Origin: Penicillium oxalicum
Taxonomy: Eukaryota; Ascomycota; Eurotiomycetes; Eurotiales; Aspergillaceae
Direction of reading: 5' to 3'
Length of the DNA stretch: 64,000 nucleotides
NCBI RefSeq assembly: GCF_001723175.1
Contig: NC_064652.1
Coordinates: forward strand, 62,001 to 126,000
This document shows positions 1 through 10,256 of the stretch, piece after piece. The notes below the pieces were generated by a model. It saw only the letters and a program-made list of their open reading frames with translations, was not told where the DNA came from and did no database searches. A program made the translations under genes and the position numbers. Numbering within the stretch: position 1 is the first letter of the stretch; each line of letters starts with the position of its first letter.

Positions 1-1516
1 CAATCTATGGGATCTGACACAAGCTCGGCTTCCTCGCTTCAACTATGCGTACGATGGGCCACCTCCATCTCAAAAAATTCAAATCCAAACCACCATTGTC
101 GACGAGCGCGACGGATATTGTATGCAGACCATGAAAGATCCTGAAAAGTGCACTAAATCATCTGTTTCTTTATTATGCTGGCAGATCATCTTATCGGATC
201 CCCGAAGTCCCTGCTCTGCGAGAAACTCGCCTCTGAATCGTGGACTCGCTTTCAGGATATTCCTGCAATTCAGTCACCTCACTTCAAGACTGTTCAGGGC
301 ACTGTAAGCAAGGTTGATTGTGCTGCCAAGGTTGCCCATATTCTTAATACAAATACGGGCGCAACCACTGCCGAACCGTACGATTTCCTCATTGTAGCTT
401 CGGGGGTTCGTCGATCGTACCCGACAGTTCCTCAATCATTGAGGCGGGATGATTACCTGGAAGAAGTCAAGAAGCACTCTGGTCGAGTGCGAAAGGCTCC
501 TGGTGTCGTGGTCATTGGTGGCGGTATGTTCAACTTCCCTGGCCCCGGGAATCATCACCATCGAATCCTCATGAAAACGACCGACTGAATATTGTTGTTC
601 CTTTGATCTAATACTGAGGCTTTGCAGGTGCTGTTGGTGTGGAGATGGCTGCGGAACTGAAAATGCTCGAGCCTGACCTGGGGGTAACTCTCATCCACTC
701 ACGAGATCGGCTCTTGTCGTCTGAGCCCCTGCCCAATGATTTCGCCCAGCGTGTTCTCGCTACACTTCGAGAAGATGGCATTGACGTGATCTTGGGCCAA
801 CGAGTGGTAAACACCGTGGCCATAGACTCCGAAGGAGAGACTCGTGTATGGCGTTTGACACTGAGCGATGGACGAGAGATGACGACAGGACATGTTCTTA
901 GCGCAGTATCACGATGCATCCCGACATCAACGTATTTACCGGAAGAAACTCTGGACGAACAAGGATACGTCAAAGTTCAGCCCACGTGAGTTTCGAAGAA
1001 ATCGAGCCTTTGGATCGAGCCAGCCATGATTATTTGCTGATTCTCAACCCAAGTTTGCAATTTGCCGGCGACATACCTCACGCTGACTGTCACTATGCGA
1101 TTGGCGATATCACCGCCTGGCCGGGTATCAAACGGTGCGGAGGCGCCATGCATATGGGCCATTACTGTGCCTTGAATATTCATCAAAAAATGCTGTCCCT
1201 CTGCCGTGGTGGAAGTCCCAATTTCAAGACTCTTGCAGCATCACCTGCAGTCATCGGGCTAGCTCTTGGGAAGAAAGCCGTCACTTATACGCCTGATGAG
1301 GGAACTCGTTATGGAGAGGAGCTGTCGAAGACTTTATTTGGCGAGGATATGGCCAACCAGAGTACGTTGTTCTCTGCAACCGTTGCATAGGTGGTCCTCT
1401 TCCGAATTCAAGAATACGACAGAAATCAGTTGACCAGTTTTCTAGGTTGTCGAGACTATCTGAAGCTGCCGGAAGCTTGTCAATACGAGGGTCCAAATGA
1501 ATTGATCGGAGAGTGA
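1..1516 (+). CDS. AIF/FSP1-like FAD-dependent oxidoreductase, 5' partial
   Basis: Pyridine-nucleotide disulphide oxidoreductase of the AIF-like (AMID/FSP1) family, expected to use FAD and NAD(P)H to reduce quinone-type acceptors. The N-terminus, with the FAD-binding dinucleotide motif, lies before the window. Exons read: 2-119, 185-523, 628-985, 1054-1361 and 1446-1516. Splicing at 119/185 gives VDERDGYYHLIGSP, a family hallmark; splicing at 523/628 gives the second dinucleotide fold VVIGGGAVGVEMA; 985/1054 gives the conserved YAIGDITAWPG FAD-contact segment. The last intron (1362-1445) has a GTACGT donor and a TTTTCTAG acceptor and gives a C-terminal CRDYLKL resembling the family's usual C-x-x-Y ending; without it the frame stops at 1390. 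No lesion is seen. Family assignment is firm; the substrate is unknown. Confidence 0.85.
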
Positions 1517-1901
1517 CAGCAACGTGAAAGACCTAATGAACGCAGTTGGCCTGAGAGAGAAGCCATGATTCTGTGTCGAGACAAGATCCATGTGCTGAAG
1601 TATGTGATAAAGCAAAGTCTTGGTGAGACACAAAATACAAAATGGGTATGTGTGCAGCTTGAAAGATCTTTCGAGTATTCCGTAGTCTCCTGTCGAGAGT
1701 TGCCTTTGTAATACGTATGCAAGAAGTTTGCTGCCAACACGTCCTTCGGTGCGTCGTCGTGGCGATCATGAATCGATCTAGCGAGGATTGCTTGAGACCT
1801 CATCCAACCTTCAGAGACTCTCGCTTTCCAACGTGCACTGTTATCACTTTCACTTCGTACCTCTCGGCGATTCTTGATCATGAACGATAGCTACAACAGT
1901 C
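1517..1901. other. Intergenic
   Basis: About 385 bases between the oxidoreductase and the F-box locus. Short open frames on both strands show no family signature. It should hold the first gene's terminator and the next gene's promoter; no clear motif is seen. Confidence 0.5.
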
Positions 1902-3876
1902 ATGGATCGTCTACTGTGCGAGATTTTGACCAAGATCTGCTCCTATGTATGTCGCTACCCGCTTAGTTTTCTTGTTGTTCTTCACGGCTTAGTTAGGTTT
2001 ATCGGCTGCTTGGTTCACGTGCAGACCTGTCATCGTTCAGCCAGGTCAGCAGCGCGTGCTATGCCGCAGCGGTGCCCGTTCTGTACCGGACGATCACGCT
2101 CAGGTTCTGGGATATGGAGAGTCTTCAGGCGGCCGTCGCAGGGGTGACGGAGGGCCAAAGAGGTCAGCTCTTCCTTAAATGGGGCAGAAGGCTCTGCATC
2201 GTTGGCCAGGCTAAGGAAGAAGGATTTGGGAGCGAGGCTGGGATGGACTTCCGACTAGAGTCACGGGCGACCAGTGTGATCCTGGAGAACAAGCCCGCCA
2301 TGCGAGACGGCTTCTTGGATTATTGGCTGGCCATCAGTGATCCTATTCCACGTAGGCAATTCCTAATCGGCAATGGCAGAAGTCATGACCACTGGGACTG
2401 GGTGCCGATCGAATCTCTCATTCGACGTTCAGATCATCTGCAACAAGCTGACTTTCTGACACGCGGTGAGGTCTCGGTGGGGCTGGAATCCGTCATTTCT
2501 CGCCATCATCCAGAGTGCAAGGTGAACATCCTCCACCCGCAGATTGTGGAATACAGCATGCTTGATGCGGAAACTAGAAGTCAACTTGGTCCACCAAACC
2601 CGTCAGCTGAGTTCCTGTTTGACATCAACTTCCTTCTCCGACCTCGCCTTCACGCCCTTGCCGTAGCTCTGGTTCTGAGAGACCGGACACAGAAGCCGAG
2701 CCTCGTTGAGATGTACCCCTTCCTGGTCCACACTCCAGGCCTGAAACATCTTGAGGTGGCTCCTTTCATCCGACCAGGCCCATTTCCGTCACTTGACCGA
2801 CTCAAGGAACAATGGCAAGCCTTGCACGATACCCACTCACCCAATTACACTGCGCACTCGAGTCGATCACGGTCTCAGATGGCGGGCTGAATGAAGACAT
2901 TCTCTTCGATCTCGCAGCCGCCGGCAACCTTTCCAACCTGCGCACGCTCGTTCTTGCCATGCCGGTGAGAAACTGGGCAAGCTTGCTCAAGGTCGCCGAG
3001 CTTTTTCCACGCCTTGAGCGACTCTTCTTTGAGCCAAGCTCTATGGTCATACGCTGGCAGAGCATCCAGACCGAGATTGAGGATTTGGTGGCTGTCGTCA
3101 GAGCATTTCCGCCTCTGAAGTACCTCAGTGTCTACGACCTTGAGAGTAATGAGAATTTACGCCGGATAGTCGATCAACATGGCACGTCGTTGGAGGGACT
3201 GATCATCAATCCTCTGAACTTTTTGCAATACCCAAAGCTCAATGAGTTTGATTTGAACCACCTCGCAACCGACTGCCCCAATCTGATGGAGCTGCGGATT
3301 CAAATCAAGCGATCAACGGGTGGTCAAGCAGAGTGTGAGATGTACAAGGCCCTCGGAAAATTCTCCAAGCTTCAAAAACTTGTGCTGGGTCTTCACTTTG
3401 ATTCTCGGCCGCAGCCAGTCGACTTCCCGTTGGCCACTGACGATCTGAACATTCTCAGAGAGCTCATTATTAACGCGGCGACCGACGAGAAACTCACCTC
3501 TGCGATTTGGCGGTTGATCAAGTCCAATGGAGCCCCTATTCTACAATGTCTTCGTGTCGTGCCATTCGGGAATTGACAGTTCTGTCGAGACGAGAGCCAT
3601 GTGTTGGGTCACTTGAACCGTTCCTTCTTGGTCACACGATATAACTTGCAGAATCCAGGTGTTCCAGTGGTGGAGGAGGTTGGGAGAAAGCAGCGCCAAA
3701 TCCGAGGTCGACATCAACTTCGTTCGGTGATGTACAGTGACAGGCTGATGCGACTTCTCCATGAGATCTGGCCCCAGGATCGTCTGAGAGAGGACTGGAG
3801 CTCTGGCTGGCATAGCTTTCCTTTGGAGGAGGCACCGTCATTAATCCCCTTCTGCAGCTATCTGTCCAGGAATTGA
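1902..3876 (+). pseudogene. F-box/leucine-rich-repeat type gene, broken
   Basis: Member of the large, fast-evolving F-box family of Eurotiales, whose intact members would act as SCF ubiquitin-ligase adaptors with a leucine-rich substrate region. It begins MDRLLCEILTKICSYV, half of an F-box; an intron of about 74 bases (donor at 1951, or the better GTATGT at 1947; acceptor at 2024) leads to SSFSQVSSACYAAAVPVLYR, completing the F-box. Two lesions follow. Between about 2797 and 2815 the frame moves from codons starting at 2072 to those starting at 2812 (SLARYPLTQLHCALESITV); a 65-base intron 2755-2819 with a weak donor could also explain this. Second, TGA at 3574-3576 sits where Trp fits (FGN-stop-QFCRDESHVLGHL), and the same frame stays open with family-like sequence (IWPQDRLREDW, GWHSFPLEE) to 3876. 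The stop cannot be removed by a normal-sized intron. Probably a recent pseudogene. Confidence 0.7.
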
Positions 3877-4154
3877 TTTGTGATAATCCATTTGAGCGTT
3901 TTCACTTGAATTTCAATTAGCTCCGCCTTTAATGCAGATGAATCTGGGCCGCGCACAAACTTCCATGATTCGAATTTTGAGCTTGAGATCCACCTCTTTT
4001 TGATCTTCAAAAAGGGCCGACAAGACGATAGCCCCTGATAAAGTCTGACAGCCCTCCCGTTGCGAAATGGACAACGATCATACAGCAAACTTCCGAATCG
4101 CTCAGCAAGGACCAATGAATTCGGGTCGAGCCGGTCAATTCTTGTCGACCGAGT

Positions 4155-4628
4155 TCAATCAAGTCTCGTCTGTTGCCAGCAATTGACGCATTGGGACGTG
4201 TGGCGACCATGACGATCTGTGGCGCCTGGCTGGAAAGTCCGACATATGAGGCAGACGACGTAAAAACGGTCGTTCAACATGATGTGCGCACCGGGGCCAT
4301 AACGAGCCATTCCCTGACGGGGATTGAGACCACACTCCACGCAGAATCTCAAATGGCTGTCGCGGCCAGCTCGACTACGACGCCGCCGTAACATGCCCTG
4401 ACCAAATCGACACGCCGGCCGCAGTCGAAGACAGTACCGGCAGGTATAGAGATCGAGATGACGGGCCCAGGTACCGGTCTCAATTTGGAGCAAAGCACGA
4501 TGGGACGGTGCTGGTACGATGCGGTAAAACCAGGTACTAGTCAATCTGACTTGTAGCTGGTCCTCCGGGGGAAGGAAAGCTATAATCAAGAGATGCAATT
4601 CGGGAGGCAGTTCCAGCAAAGAAGGCAT
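4155..4628 (-). CDS. Small cysteine-rich F-box protein
   Basis: Single-exon gene of 157 residues. Residues 5-40 (LELPPELHLLIIAFLPPEDQ and following) are a clear F-box, the segment that binds Skp1 in SCF ubiquitin ligases. The remainder is rich in Cys pairs: YTCRYC (about 62-67), RFCVEC, VVCLIC and QCVNC near the C-terminus, spaced like zinc ligands. It has no leucine-rich repeats, so the substrate region would be this possible metal-binding module. The ATG at 4628-4626 directly precedes the F-box. It converges on the broken F-box gene at 1902-3876, about 280 bases away, but the two proteins are not obvious duplicates. Substrate unknown. Confidence 0.75.
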   Translation of the reverse strand: MPSLLELPPELHLLIIAFLPPEDQLQVRLTSTWFYRIVPAPSHRALLQIETGTWARHLDLYTCRYCLRLRPACRFGQGMLRRRRSRAGRDSHLRFCVECGLNPRQGMARYGPGAHIMLNDRFYVVCLICRTFQPGATDRHGRHTSQCVNCWQQTRLD

Positions 4629-6581
4629 TGATTTTTGAGGCGACCCTGAGATCTGTCTTTCGACCTCTCACACAAGACTGGCTACAAAGAAACTGGCTAT
4701 TTTCGTCATCCTCGTTTCAGCCAGAGTGGTTGGATGAAGGATACCGAAGAGAGAACGAGGGGCTTCATCCCGGGACGACGGCGATACCGATGCACCCAAT
4801 CAACAAGGCGGGCGCTGAGGCGAGCTTTCAAGATTGCAACTTGTGCATGGGATGGGATGCGTTTCAGGCAACGTTGATTTCATTGCGCGGGGAAGCTCTG
4901 GAAGAAGCAAGTGTCCACCTTGTCACGTGTCTCCGTCTTCTTGCCAAGCTGCTCATGTCGCGGAGCTCACGCTGGGTGCTTACCAGCTTACGGTGGGGGG
5001 AGCGTCCATTTTTATCAGTAAATATCCGTTTCAGTCAGCCATCTTTCAAGGGAGAAATAAAATAGATGTTTTCATTCCTAAATTAGTCTGACTATTATAA
5101 ACACCGCATACTAAATAGACCATTCAAAGCGCAAATACTGTACGATGGGGGCATGCAACTTAGCCAGCGGCATGTTTCCGCACAGCCGATGAAAGCACTG
5201 TAACACACTACACGCAGGTTGCTTGGCATTCACTCCACTGAGCCCGCCCTGTCAAAGTTGGTCGCAATGATATGATTAATGGATTCGAGGCCCTTGACCT
5301 CTTGATTCGAACCACATGATTGATCTGAACTCGATCGGCATATTCCTGAGAAGGCAGCCCTGCTGCTATTCTCCGAAGGGTCTATGAAGGCACTATCGAA
5401 GCAGTGTCAGGTTGATCTACGATGATTTTCTCCCGTCGCGGATGTTTTCTATTCTTCGCTGTCCAGTATCTTTCCATATCGTGTGGTCGACTCTCATACC
5501 TTACCAAACTCGTCATTTTCAGCCTTTACCCTTACCATCCACCGACATTGTAGTGCTTATCCTCGTGGCATTGGAAACCGGGACTGGTCTCTTCGCGACG
5601 GCAATTCGAGCCCGAAACTACCAACCCAGTATGTACAGCGATACACTCCTTCGACAATCTAAGCTTTTTTGACTTTTGCTGTTGAATTCAATGATGTATT
5701 TGATTCCACTGTATTTCTCCCTAGAGCGCACATGTGTACAACTATGGGAGTTTATTCTATGTCAAGGTCATCTCCGCGTTTTCAGATTGCAGCGCCATTC
5801 AATACCATCGGTTCTTGGCAAAGGAATGGTCCTGGGACGTCGTGCCCTGAGGATTAGTACTTGCAATTCCATCTGCTTCCATTCATCCCCACTTCAACGG
5901 GCGGAGCAATTTTGATTGATGAAAGAAGCACCTTCAAGCACCAACCTCCCGATGTATGAACAATGGAGGGTGTTTAATAATAAAGGGTGGATGATAGGTA
6001 ATCTGAACACGCTGCATTATTAATCATCCTTCAAAGGCCCCGCCCACTCTGAGCCTACGAACGTGGACCCAGACCCATGTCGACGAGATCGGCTTGAGGC
6101 ATGATGCATGCTCCCATACAGATCAGAGTGCCTGTGAGAGCTATCAGGAGTACGTCCAGCAGCAGAATAGAATCTCTGTTGTAAGCCGTACTTTGTACTA
6201 CTCTGTATCCGTGCTCCGGTCACCTCGCACGACGTGTTTTTCGAATGAATTTCACACGCGTCAGCACAGTCTCACCTCAGATTGTGTGTCAACACATCCC
6301 CATCCAGAAACCGAGAGGGTAACGGTTAATCCACAATACGGATCTCTCCTCCTCAAATCGCCGTCGAGCTAATTCCGCCCACACTCGACAATGTTGACTT
6401 CGTTTCAGGGGGAGCGCGGAGGGGTCAAGGGTCTGGTGGGGATCTCAGCTTTAAAAATGTTCAGATGTCCATTCCCCATCTCCAGACTTCACTTTCCCAT
6501 TTCCTTTCTCTCCACCCCGAGATTACTCCCACGTCGTTCAATTAAGCTCTTTCTGAGTTGATCTCCTCATTTTCCTCCACT
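4629..6581. other. Intergenic
   Basis: Nearly 2 kb between two divergently transcribed genes, the F-box gene (minus) and the glutathione transferase (plus). Open frames of 60-145 codons here lack recognisable domains. A TTTAAAAA element at about 6451 lies 130 bases before the transferase ATG and could act as a TATA box. Confidence 0.4.
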
Positions 6582-7456
6582 ATGGCACCATTCGGCACAA
6601 TCTGGTCTTACTCCCCCAGCCCTCGGGTCATGAAGGTATGATCTCTCGAAGCTGCTGCCACAGTGGATGCAAAGCATTGTGCAATTTCTTTTTAATTTTT
6701 TCTTTTCGTCTTCATTATGAAAACAAGGCTCCCTGCACAAGCACATATGCTCTATTCTCATTCGCCCCTCCTTTTTGAACTCGAATTTCCTTTCATAAAC
6801 TGACATTTGGATGGCATCTGCTTCCGTCCCTCAAACTGTAGATTCAGGCTGCAGGCAACATCAATGGCCTCGAAGTCGCCGTCACACCCGACTTCGTCAT
6901 GGGCCAGACCAACACCACCGATGAATTCCGGGCCAAGTTTCCCTTTGGCAAGGTCCCCGCCTTCGAGGGTGCCGATGGGACCCTGTTGACCGAGTCCGAC
7001 GCCATCGCACAGTACGTCGCTGAAAGTGGCCCCGAGGCGGCCAGCCTGATGGGCGCCACGCCGGCGGAGCGTGCCGCCATCCGCCAGTGGATCTGCTTTG
7101 CCCAGGGCGAGGTCATCGAGCCCGTCACCCAGCTGGGCTTGTGGCGTCTCAAGTTCGTCCCCTACAACGAGGCGACCGAGAAGCAGGCTCTGCAGCGCAT
7201 CGAGCGCTCTCTGGCCTACCTGGAGTCGCACTTGAAGGGTCGCACGTGGCTCGTGGGCAACGACAAGGTCAGCATGGCTGATATCACCGTGGGATCCTCC
7301 TTGGTCTGGGGGTTTTCTCTGTCGATCGATGCCGAGATGCGTCAGAAATATCCCGTCACAATCGCCTGGTTTGAGCGTCTGATTCAAGTCGACGGTGTGA
7401 AGCAAGCCTTTGGGGAACAGACCTATGTCGAGAAGCGCCAGGAATACGAGGGCTAA
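6582..7456 (+). CDS. Glutathione S-transferase, EF1B-gamma-like class
   Basis: Two exons, 6582-6635 and 6842-7456, give 223 residues. The 206-base intron has a GTATGA donor and CTGTAG acceptor; joining yields PRVMKIQAAGNINGLEV. The N-terminal thioredoxin-like GST domain covers residues 1-85, with the cis-Pro region FGKVPAFEG and the glutathione-binding ESDAIAQYVA. The helical C-domain follows (RTWLVGNDKVSMADI). This pattern matches the GST part of elongation factor 1B gamma, but the long C-terminal EF1G domain is missing, so it is a stand-alone GST-fold protein. Likely cytosolic, acting in glutathione-dependent detoxification or as a protein-interaction module. It converges on the alcohol oxidase gene. 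Class assignment good; substrate unknown. Confidence 0.88.
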
Positions 7457-7815
7457 GAGGCCATGGGAGGACGCGCTCAGGCCGTTGTAGACTAGTGTGG
7501 TAATTGAGAGATTTTTCCTTTAGTGCCTCATGCTTTTTTCCCTCCTAGAAGCGATGGGATAATTCGCGATGCCAATGCTGCGCGTTTTCATGGGATTATG
7601 ATAGCGTGCAATGAGTCATGAGAATCCAGAGCGCCACGTCTGCCTGAAATTCGTGTGGAACGGAAAACATTGAATGACCATCTCAGGTTTGAAGTAATTA
7701 TATACATTAGAGAACCACATTCGAAATATCGACACGCAGAGGGTGGGAATTGGGTTCTAGGTCGATATGGATAGATGGATAAACCACGCGTCGTCGTCTG
7801 GAGACGACTTGTGGC
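7457..7815. other. Intergenic between convergent genes
   Basis: About 360 bases holding the 3' ends of the glutathione transferase and the alcohol oxidase. TTTTTCC and ATATACATT tracts near 7510 and 7700 fit fungal polyadenylation regions; nothing else seen. Confidence 0.4.
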
Positions 7816-10256
7816 TCATAGGCGCGCCATTCCATTCCGCTCGCCATGCGGCTTACCCATCGACCGAGCGAGAGTGCGGCTGGCCCAATCCGCAATGGCC
7901 ATATTGGTGACCATGGGGTTTACGCCACTGGCACTGGGGAAGACGGACGCATCTACCACATAAAGGCCGTCAGTGCCCCAGACCTGACACTGCGGATCTA
8001 CCACTCCGTGCTTGGGTGATTTGCCCATGCGACATGTCCCCATTTGATGGGCACTGGCGAACAAACCGCGTTCCGGTTCCAGGGGAGATTTACGCCGCAA
8101 TTCGGCGATCCAGCTCTGCAGAGCGGCGTCATTGGTCCCCTCCGGTGCGTCTGGGTTTGATGCATCCAGGCGAACAAAGGGCTGGATATCACGATAGGAC
8201 GTGCGGAACTCCTTGGCGCCCATGATGTATGCGATCTTGGCCGCGGCGATGATTCCCTCCACAATATGACGTCGATCAAAGGCGGACACGGTGTAATCAA
8301 CTCGCGGCCTTCCGTCAACAGGATCGGGGAACACCCGCCCTCCATCACGATCTTTCGTCAGAGTGATGAAACTGGTGCTGCACCGCATGTCTGCAGCCCA
8401 GAGCTTAAAGTCCAGTCCATCACGCCAAGGGAAGAGAGGTATATAGAGAGAGGGCATCATTGCCGCGCACTCGAGTTTGACCCCGTGGCCGTGGCCGTCG
8501 AGATCTTCGAACTCATTAACAACAGTCGTCAATGCGCCTCCTTCCCAGGGACGAATTGACTCATCAAATACCGCACCAGCCCCGATGACTGTTCTGGCGC
8601 ATTAGTGATATGGATTTTCTAAACACAGAAAAAGTCGAGGAAGGCAACAAGGAGATGATCCTACCTGGATGCAAGTGCAAATTCTTTCCAATGTGAGAAT
8701 TTTTGATTCCACTTCGCAGCAGTAAAAGTGGACTGTTCAAAGTCCCCGATGAGACCACAACCTTCTTTGCATTGATGATCAACTTTCGCTGCACCGCACC
8801 CTCCCCGGTTAACCCCAGATACGAATCGCGAGACGTCCAGATACCTTCCACACCAACCGCAACACGTTTCCCGTGGCGGGTTTTCTTGTCGAACCGCACT
8901 TTGTCAGCCTTGAAGCCTTCAACAAAGATGGCCCCGGCCTTGGCTGCGTCAAGCAAGAAGCTCTCTGTGGGCCCTTTCTTCCCTGCCGAGTGGCAACCCA
9001 ATGTACAATAGCCACAATAATGCTCGCTGTTCCCCGTATTCTGGGGAACAGGTTTGGCGGCATAGCCGAGTTTGCGAGCACCTTCCAAGATCACGTTGTT
9101 TTGACGATTGTGTTCGATGTGTTCCGTGTTGACCCCCATCCGATCACAGACACGGTCCAAGCTTCGCTGAAACTCGAGAGAGGTGAAAAAGCGCAAACCC
9201 ATGTCGGCCCATTCTTGGCGGACGTAGGCCTGGGTTTGTAAGGCGGCAGACCAATTAATAGTCCCGCCACCTCCCCAGGTAGAGCCGGCGAGGATGGCTA
9301 CTGTACCATCCTCGCTGGCTGTGGCACCCGCGTTTTCGTACATGTTGATGTAGGCCTCATTCGGATTCATGGGAAATGCCTTGCTGCTGTAGAAGTAAGA
9401 CTTTTCGACGACCAGCACGCAAAGGCCCGCCTCCGCCAGATTCTTCGCGGTCACGGCACCACCGCACCCACTTCCTACGATGACTACGTCAACGTCGAGA
9501 GTCTCGGGCTGGCTCCCTGGGGGGAACTGCAAGAAGTTGTAGGGAAACCCGTCGGTCGGCTTGCCATGGACTGGAACACGAGGGAAGCCAAGAACTTGGT
9601 TCATCGTCGGGCTGGCCATCACCCATGACTTTTTGACAATAGCCGTCAATCCACGGTACACCGCACGAAGAGGTGGCAGTCGCGACGTCTCCCAGCCACG
9701 AAAGACCTTTTCCCGGACAGCGATGGGTTGTTGATGGATGGGAGTTGTTGATCCAGTGAGAACCAACGAGCCCGCTCGAGTGCTATTGCGAGTGTTAGCG
9801 CATAGCTTCAATCATGATAGTTAGCTCGACGATGAATTTAATGGCTGGAAGATCTTACTTGAGTGCGTTCATAATCAGTCCGAACCCAGCCTTCCCTTCT
9901 TCATGCACATAGTGGCCGATCACTCGGTGAACGCATGCTCGAAAGATCGGATTTGCCGACGCATCTTCTTCGAGATACGCAATGGCAAGCTTGTCAGCAT
10001 CGGGCCCCGTTATTAAAGATGAAAGCTTTGTTACGGCTTCATCCCACTCCGCCGTTGAAATGACCTTGTCCGCAGATGAGCGGGCTGTCGCGGGTGTTCG
10101 GATAGAAGGAATGATTGTATCAGCCAAGGCGAATAGCGTCTTCCATTGTGCCTCTGAGAAAAAGGAAGCGTCAGGCCCTGGAGGAAGAGGGACCTCCAAT
10201 GGCGTATACTCAAAACTCATGGCGAGGAGGGCGTTGGACTGAGGCAGAGTGTCCAC
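7816..10256 (-). CDS. Long-chain alcohol oxidase (GMC oxidoreductase)
   Basis: Three exons on the minus strand, 10256-9859, 9782-8665 and 8588-7816, separated by two 76-base introns, give 762 residues, the normal length for long-chain (fatty) alcohol oxidases. These flavoenzymes oxidise long-chain alcohols to aldehydes with O2 during alkane and fatty-alcohol use. The FAD dinucleotide motif VVIVGSGCGG lies near residues 232-241; the cysteine-rich YCGYCTLGCHSAGKKG and the SAHQMGTCRMG segment with the catalytic His are typical of the family; the GMC C-terminal signature ends ASGVNPMVTNMAIADW. The N-terminal 130 residues are the family's usual extension (ADTIIPSIRTPA). The ATG at 10256 was chosen; 10220 (MSFEYTP) is a possible alternative. 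Function is well supported. Confidence 0.92.
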
